Part shown: piece by piece, positions 56,774 to 64,000 of the stretch
How positions within the stretch are numbered: position 1 is the first letter of the stretch
Layout: every line of letters begins with the position of its first letter
Assembly (NCBI RefSeq): GCF_022965805.1
Contig: NC_133101.1
Coordinates: forward strand, 9,647,069-9,711,068
DNA: 64,000 nt
Direction of reading: 5' to 3'
DNA from: Primulina eburnea
Lineage: Eukaryota; Streptophyta; Magnoliopsida; Lamiales; Gesneriaceae
The notes under the pieces: model-generated
Told to the model about the DNA's origin: nothing
What the model saw: the letters and a program-made list of their open reading frames with translations, nothing else
Database searches by the model: none
Program-made: the position numbers and the translations under genes

Positions 56774-58620
56774 ATGGAACATGTGGAGGGTGTAGTGATC
56801 GTTGGCGCTGGAATTGCTGGCTTGGCAACAGCCTTGGGGCTTCACAGGTATCTTTAACATTTATTCAAAAAATTAGGAATAGAGTACTAGCCTCTAGAAA
56901 AATTCGGAGTTTAACTTCTCAACATAATATATCGCCTTTATTTACTATATTTAACCAAACCAAAAACAATAGAGAACAAATGTAGTTCGATCTGTCACAT
57001 AAAAAAAACATTGTCCAAGATCAACAATTTTATAATAATAATAATATATATTTGTTTCACTGTTCACAGGTTGGGAATCCGGAGTTTGGTGTTGGAATCA
57101 GCAGACTCCTTGAGAACGACAGGATACTTTATTGGAACATGGCCAAATGCTTGGAAAGCAATAGATGCACTTGGTGGCATTGGGCAGATCCTTCGTGCAA
57201 AACACACACAGCTTACTGGGTCTAACCGAGTGTTAATTTTCCAAACTGGCTCACATTGTTTGCCTTGTTGGTTTCTGAAGAATCGTTCGTTTCCTTCTTG
57301 TGCAGCATCACGGCTACATCTTTAATTTCTGGTGATATCACTGCAGACATGCCTATTAACCCCGCAGAGTCAGAGTAAATACTAATGGCTTTCTGGTCAA
57401 ATGATTATCTTTTAAAACCATCAATCAGGTCAGAGTGTGATCTTGGTTGCAAGATTTGTTCTGTTCATATTAATGGTAGTGATATGCAGGGGTGACTCGT
57501 ACGTGGTTAATAGAAAGACGCTGCTAGAAACACTAGAAAATGAACTTCCAAGGGGAACAATTAAGTATTCCTCCAAAGTGGTTCAAATTCAAGATTCATA
57601 TGGCTTCAAGTCTTTACATCTAGCTGATGGAACCATTCTAAAAGCCAAGGTAGGATCCATATTAGTTTTCATTCTTGGGGGACGACAAAAATGTTACTAC
57701 TATCTGAGAATGAAATAAAATACTAAAATGTGTTATTTGTGTAAGTAGGTGTTGATTGGGTGTGATGGAGTGAACTCTATCGTGGCAAAATATCTAGGCC
57801 TCAGTGAAGCTTCTTCTGCAGGCCGATCAGTGGTTAGGAGCATCGTAGAATTCAAGAACGGTCATGGATGGGAACCTAAGCTTCTGCTATTTTTCGGAAA
57901 GGGTGTCAAATTTGGTGTCATACCGTGTGATGATCACATCATTTACTGGTTTTACTCCTTTCGTCTCCCTCAAGGTGTAATATGTATACAAATGTTCTTT
58001 CAAACGAAAATTTATTTTGAAGTTAATAAACCTTGAAAGCAATTTCTTTTGTTTCTTGTTAGTTTTCTGAAATTATACTTTCCAAAATATATGGTGCAGA
58101 CAAAGAAATAGTGAAGGATCGACTGAAGCTGAAACAACATATCATGAACTCTCTTGGAAAAGTTCCTGATAAGATCAGAAGCTTGATTGAAGAAACTGAT
58201 GCAAAAAATCTAAAATATGCCCCCATAAGATTTAGACATCCTTGGAATATGCTGTGGGGAAACATAAGCAAACAAAATGTTTGTGTTACCGGTGATGCGT
58301 TTCATCCTATGACACCTGATTTAGCCCAAGGGGGTTGTTCGGCACTTGAAGACAGTATCGTTTTGGCCAGGGTTCTAGCCGCCGCCTTGAGAGGAGCACC
58401 GCGAGAGAATGAGCAGCAAAGAATCCGAAAAGGGTTGGAAAATTATTCCAAGGAGAGGAGATGGAGAAGCATTGATCTTGTTTGGTCAGCATATATGTCA
58501 GGTTCAATACACATGTGGGATGGGGCTGTGTTGAATTTTATCAGAGACCGTGTATTGGCTAAGTTCTTGAGTGGCCTTTTCCTTAAGAAGGCTGCTTTTG
58601 ATTGTGGCAAACTTACTTAA
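56774..58620 (+). CDS. Plant FAD-dependent monooxygenase (MO1/MO2-like, 399 aa, 6 exons)
   Basis: Exons: 56774-56847, 57070-57219, 57306-57374, 57490-57649, 57749-57974, 58100-58620. All have GT-AG borders and total 1200 bases in frame. The dinucleotide-binding GAGIAG is at residues 11-16, the NAD(P)H/FAD DG motif at GCDGVNS (about 155-161) and the second FAD motif GDAFHPMTPDLAQGG from 291. This is the layout of class A flavoprotein monooxygenases related to zeaxanthin epoxidase and the plant MO/CTF2 group. The substrate is unknown; the family hydroxylates small aromatic or related compounds using NAD(P)H and oxygen. There is no obvious transit peptide. Exons 3 and 4 are short and their borders were chosen to keep frame and family similarity, so they are the least certain part. 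Confidence 0.9.
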
Positions 58621-58696
58621 TTAAGGACCACATCTTCACATCCACTTCCCAAACCAACTCATAAGCTCAAAAACAAAGCAATACACAACTTTATCA

Positions 58697-59934
<1,238 letters not shown>

Positions 59935-60025
59935 TCACTCAATTTGTCAGCAAGATTCGAAAGGCGGGTGAAATTGTGCAGGATTTGGGAAATGTACTAG
60001 GGCTTTTGGTGCGAAGGAGAGGGGA

Positions 60026-60234
60026 TTGCGGTCTTTGGAAATATTTTTTAAAAAAAAATTAAAAGAAAAAGGCCAAAACAACGGTTTGTGTAGGGATGTC
60101 ACCCAGACCCGCAATGGACCCGCATATATGGGATAAGTTTGGGCATACTAAATGGATCATGAGGTGGGTCTCGGGTCTAATTTTTCAGACTCGTCCGGAT
60201 ATGGGACGGGTCATGGGTTCTATAATACCCGCCT

Positions 60235-60305
<71 letters not shown>

Positions 60306-61050
60306 TAAGGTTTTAATTTTATTAATTTCATTTTTTTAGTAGATCACCTCAACTATAACGATCTTAGCTATTCCTATGTCAACTTTTTCATTTGAATATG
60401 CTTTTAACAATAATGAAATAATAGTTGGTCCTCATCTTATTAGACTTAAATATTGCCTACTTACTAATTTTATATTGATCTGTTTAAATTATGTTATGAC
60501 TTATTTTTGGAGATCTCAAGATTTTTTTAAAGAGCTAGTAACTCTTTTTTTATGAAATTTTTTATGTCGTGAAAATACTTTGTTTGTTATTATTAAATGT
60601 GGTTGAAAACATGAATTAATATTTTTCCACAATTTTGTATTTAGAGGTTTGTTTGTTTCATAATTTAGTCATGTGAGAAGAAATATTACTTTTTTATTTT
60701 TAAAAAATTCGGGTTTCATGGGTCTCACGGGTCTACCCGGCTCCGTTTCGTATTCGAAGTGGGATAGGTCGGAAGAATATTTAATCGGAGTGGGGTGGGT
60801 AATGGGTCAAAGTTTTTTTCATGGGAAGGGTTTTGGGTTTAGCCAAACCCGCCCCATACCCGTCCCATTGACATCTCTAGGTTTGTGGTCTTTGGAAATT
60901 AATTTTTTTAAAAAAAATTAATTAACAACGGTTTGAAAAATTAAAAGTGAAAGGCCAAAACAACGGTTTCTGGTCTTTGGAAATTATTTTTTAAAAAGAA
61001 ATTAATAAACAACGGTTTGTCTTTATTAAAAAAAATTGCCAATGAAAACC
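60026..61050 (+). repeat. Diverged tandem repeat with 'ggtctttggaaatt' and 'acaacggttt', split by a hAT-like element
   Basis: Units starting near 60029, 60886 and 60970 share 'gtctttggaaat' followed by an A/T run, 'ggccaaaacaacggttt' or 'aacaacggttt'. The first unit is separated from the rest by the element at 60091-60879. The array may be the subterminal region of the CACTA-like fragment at 61270-61510. Confidence 0.55.
60091..60879. mobile_element. Non-autonomous hAT-like transposon (789 bp, 8-bp duplication)
   Basis: The ends are TAGGGATGTCA and TGACATCTCTA, an inverted repeat with one mismatch in eleven. The octamer GGTTTGTG is identical at 60083-60090 and 60880-60887. Eight-base duplications mark hAT elements. 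The arms are rich in 'gggtctcgggtct' and 'cccgccccatacccg' type sequence. Inside lies a (CA)n(TA)n microsatellite (about 60235-60302). There is no transposase. Confidence 0.88.
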
Positions 61051-61269
61051 GTTCTCTTTGATTTTAAAAAAGACGCTACAATAGTTTTGTGGGGACTGGT
61101 TTTTTCTGCTTTAATTCCTTTTTTTCCTTTTAATTAAGTTTTTTTGATGGTTTTTATAACGCTTTTAATTAAGTTTTTTTGATGGTTTTTTATAACGTTT
61201 TTTTCTATGAGGATCTTGATGGATTAAGAGATAATTTAAGAGAAATAAATTAAAATCATGGTTCATTTT

Positions 61270-61510
61270 TTTTACTTCACTAAATATAAATTTTAATTTT
61301 TTTTTACTTTTTACTTTACCAAAACTACTATGTCGAAATAAAATGTTACAAAAAATTAGAAGTGAAGCCCGTTTTTTTAAAATTCTGAAATAAAAAATAA
61401 TGTTTTACTTCGTCGGTGTTATTAACGAAGTTGGTTGGTATATAATACTTCATACTTAATAATTGCCGAAGTAACTAGTGGCGAAGTAAAAACAAAAAAT
61501 TCTACGAGTG
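61270..61510 (-). mobile_element. Fragment of the same CACTA family as 32637-34022
   Basis: Read in reverse, the segment shares 'tttttacttcgcca', 'gttacttcggcaa', 'acttcgttaataacac' and 'acgggcttcact' with the left arm of the CACTA at 32637. Its end reads CACTCGTAGAATTTTTTG, a degraded terminus at 61510. The opposite end was not identified and may lie beyond the hAT-like insertion. Confidence 0.65.
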
Positions 61511-62170
61511 ACAGTGTTTGATAAAAATTGTCTTTCTTTGAAATTATGTAACCAATAAACATCCTCAGGAAATTATGATGTCTTGTTTTGATTGTTAAAA
61601 GTTCGAGTATTTACCATGTCAGTAAACAAACAATAAACAAACAATAAATATTGACAACAAGCTTAGAACTTGTGTTTTATATCTCATGAAAAATGATATA
61701 GCTCATCTAATATACTATTGGTCATCGACTTCCACTATTTTGTATAGAATAATAATAAAATAATTTAAGGTGAAAATGAACTACTTCGAAGAAAGTATAA
61801 TGAAAATACAATTTAGATACAATCATAATATATAATAAATAAAAAAATATTTTTTAATTTTTTAATCCATAACTTTTAAATAGAATTATAATTTTGACCA
61901 AATATGGAGTAAATTTTAGGTATCAAAAGTGTTAATAAAATATTGTAAACTAAAAAATTGTAGTAAAATTTAAAGATGATAAATAAGTCATATTCGTAAC
62001 GTAAATCTATCTCTTTCATTATATTTTTATCGTTATATAATTAATCCAAACTTATAATATTTTTTACATGATTTTTGAAAATAATATATATAATGATCCA
62101 GTCTTAGTTATGGATAAAGTATCAGTTTAAACATGATTATGGTGTTAATTATTGAACAAATTGGAGTAAT
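61511..62170. other. AT-rich intergenic DNA, no gene seen
   Basis: No open frame, repeat boundary or structured element is visible; A/T runs dominate. Confidence 0.5.
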
Positions 62171-64000
62171 GATTCAGCAGCTTGTTCGAAACCACCGAAG
62201 TTGAGATCGGAACTTCAGAAGATTTCGGAACTGTCGATGCTCAGTTCGGAACTTCCGGCCAGATCGGAGCTTCCCAAAGCACGTGTCCAATGAGGTGTCA
62301 AGATGACCATGACACAGTTGCATGGCCTGTTCGGAGCTTCCGATCCAAACCTGAGTTCGGAGAGACAACTTGGATTTCTAATTTTCACACCATTTAACTG
62401 TTCTCTCTTGATTCTTGAGGCTTTTGAAGCATTTCTCGTCATTTTCTCCGGTCCGAGGAAGTTACAAAGTGCTTCCAGAAGTAGTGGCAGCGTCTGGAGT
62501 GATTGGCGAAACAATCTTCCCCAAAAGGCTAATGACGGACGAGGGTATAGCTCTGCAGCTTTTGTTGGGGTTTGTTTATAGCAGTTGGAGTATGATCTTA
62601 ATAGTACTAGTGTGGATTATGTTGTCTAGTACCTGAGCTTAGGATTCATAAACCAGTATATAGAGGTACGTAATATACTGATTGAGATGACTGGTATATA
62701 AGGTTATATGTGCATTTTACTTGACATTATATGCATGTTTATGTCATGATATTATGTTGTATTGCATTATCACACTGGGTCAGTATCCTTTGAAATAGCT
62801 TGTTGTGTGGTGTCGCTCAGCCTTTTTCTTTGTGGACAGATGGGTATTGAGACTAACAATGGCCGGTGGGTCGAGAGAGATCCGGTGACCTAGGACATTC
62901 TAGGTCCACATCTTGATGATTAGTGTGATAGTTACAACTTATGTTAGCGGCTACACATCATGTCGCTTAGACTTAGAATCAGCATGAAATCTCAGACTTG
63001 ATCTTAGATTATTATTAGTTCATGATTCACGTATTGCATATAAGTTTGCATACTCTTGCTTTACATACTGGACGATTTGTCGCTCAAATCCTTATTTACA
63101 TCTTGGACACCCCATTCCACAAGACAGATCTCAGACTGGATGGACAAGACAGACATGACAGTAGCTAGGAGACCCAGTTGTCCATAGAGGAGGTTTATTT
63201 TCAGTTGTTATTTGGCTTTATGGATTATACGATATGCTTGTATAAGATCTATTCCAGTTCAATGGGATTATATTATTAGAGTAGGTACCCGGTAAGCCAA
63301 CTTGTGGCTAGGGTTTTATTGACTCTAATGTACAATAATATTTATTTTAATAATATTTTATGATTAATCATATTATGACATTTACTTATCTGTATACACA
63401 TGTAAGCTGCATAGATAAAGTCCTTAAATATACAATAAGTACCACGAGGTCTGCCTTTCAACGTAAGATCATGAAACTCATTAGGAAGTGTACTGTATAT
63501 TCTAAATCGGTTCCTAGTTGATTCAGCCGCCTAAAACAAGAATAAAGGTCGCTCGAGCTCGAGACTAGCATCTGTGATGAAAACGCCATATTTCATTGAC
63601 AAAGGCATTGAGAGGTCCATTCATACAGATGAGTGATCATAATATGATGCACTGAACAACCATCTCTCGCACTTTCCAAGTGGTTATTACTTATCGAGTA
63701 GAATAGTCCACGATTATGGTTGTACACCATTAGTCCTTTGACCCGGAACAATATGGAGGCTCTACGTATTAGCATGCACTTTGACTCGTTTATTGATTCC
63801 ACTGAGGGTCATAAGGTGGCGAGGTTGAGTGTAGTTTCAAAATACGTATGAGCCAATATATTGTAGTTGAGGATTCACCGCTCACATACGGAAGAAGATA
63901 TCCTATGTGATCTGATAAGTTAATAGTGCAAGAAGTTTATGGCCAGAGCAATAAATGTGTTTTAGGGAAGGTGGTTCTCTAGTTGCACATCCGATGCCAT
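62171..64000. repeat. LTR-retrotransposon-like non-coding sequence running off the window
   Basis: A cluster of six TTCGGAACTTC/TTCGGAGCTTCC-like words lies at 62206-62362, as in some gypsy LTRs. Further right, 'ggatttgtcgctcaaatcc'-like text (about 63065) and 'gctcgagctcgagactagc' (about 63553) resemble sequence of large non-coding LTR elements in asterids. No gag or pol is visible and short open frames are without domains. Ends and class are unresolved. Confidence 0.35.

Noticed and set aside
57220..57325. Read-through of monooxygenase exon 2 ending in CAASRLHL
   Set aside because: A donor at 57220 and an acceptor at 57305 restore family-like sequence and the frame, so this stretch is intron plus the start of exon 3 in the wrong frame.

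Overview
This is eukaryotic nuclear DNA from a flowering plant. Genes are split by AT-rich GT-AG introns, single-exon gag-pol retroelements are abundant, and the host proteins are recognisably plant type: a clade-D PP2C phosphatase, a DNAJC17-like J protein, a CC1-like/RBM39 splicing factor, a plant FAD monooxygenase and an MSI1 relative. The repeat flavour suggests an asterid, perhaps Lamiales; that is an impression only. No rRNA, tRNA, CRISPR or organellar gene is visible.

Layout. 1-1.3 kb: a small intronless gene of unknown function (minus). 1.7-14 kb: a graveyard of nested LTR elements, comprising a Sirevirus-like LTR at 2.7-4.0 kb, two related gypsy-like LTR relics at 4.3-4.9 and 13.5-14.0 kb, two decayed coiled-coil reading frames at 5.2-6.3 kb, and a dead Sirevirus-like copia on the minus strand at 7.7-13.5 kb. 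14.3-15.4 kb: two copies of a 183-bp MITE with 9-bp target duplications. 17.2-20.1 kb: DNAJC17-like gene (minus, 3 coding exons, 294 aa). 20.2-21.7 kb: SINE-like and CCGTCGC-rich repeats. 22.9-25.7 kb: PP2C gene (minus, 4 exons, 397 aa). 26-31 kb: gene-poor, with MITEs (one inserted in another), TA microsatellites and SINE-like heads. 31.0-37.3 kb: a second dead copia (minus) interrupted by a 1.4-kb CACTA transposon. 38.9-43.5 kb: a third copia (plus) with identical 151-bp LTRs, a 5-bp target duplication and an unbroken 1406-codon gag-pol frame; it looks very young. 44.4-45.7 kb: decayed RTE-type LINE (minus). 45.9-54.0 kb: RBM39-like splicing factor gene (plus, 13 coding exons, 584 aa). 56.8-58.6 kb: FAD-dependent monooxygenase (plus, 6 exons, 399 aa). 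58.8-59.9 kb: truncated, frameshifted MSI1/RBAP48-like pseudogene (minus), tail-to-tail with the monooxygenase. 60.1-60.9 kb: hAT-like element with an 8-bp duplication inside a tandem repeat. 61-64 kb: CACTA fragment and LTR-like repeats.

The host genes do not form a pathway; two of them (the DNAJC17-like J protein and RBM39) belong to families linked to splicing. All exon joins given keep the reading frame and were checked by length: 885, 1194, 1755 and 1200 coding bases. The strongest signals beyond the genes are the young copia element beside the RBM39 gene, the self-nested MITE family with exact 9-bp duplications, and the CACTA insertion with an exact ATA duplication. I found nothing that I can defend as a wholly new biological system; the least explained items are the two decayed coiled-coil frames and the CCGTCGC arrays.
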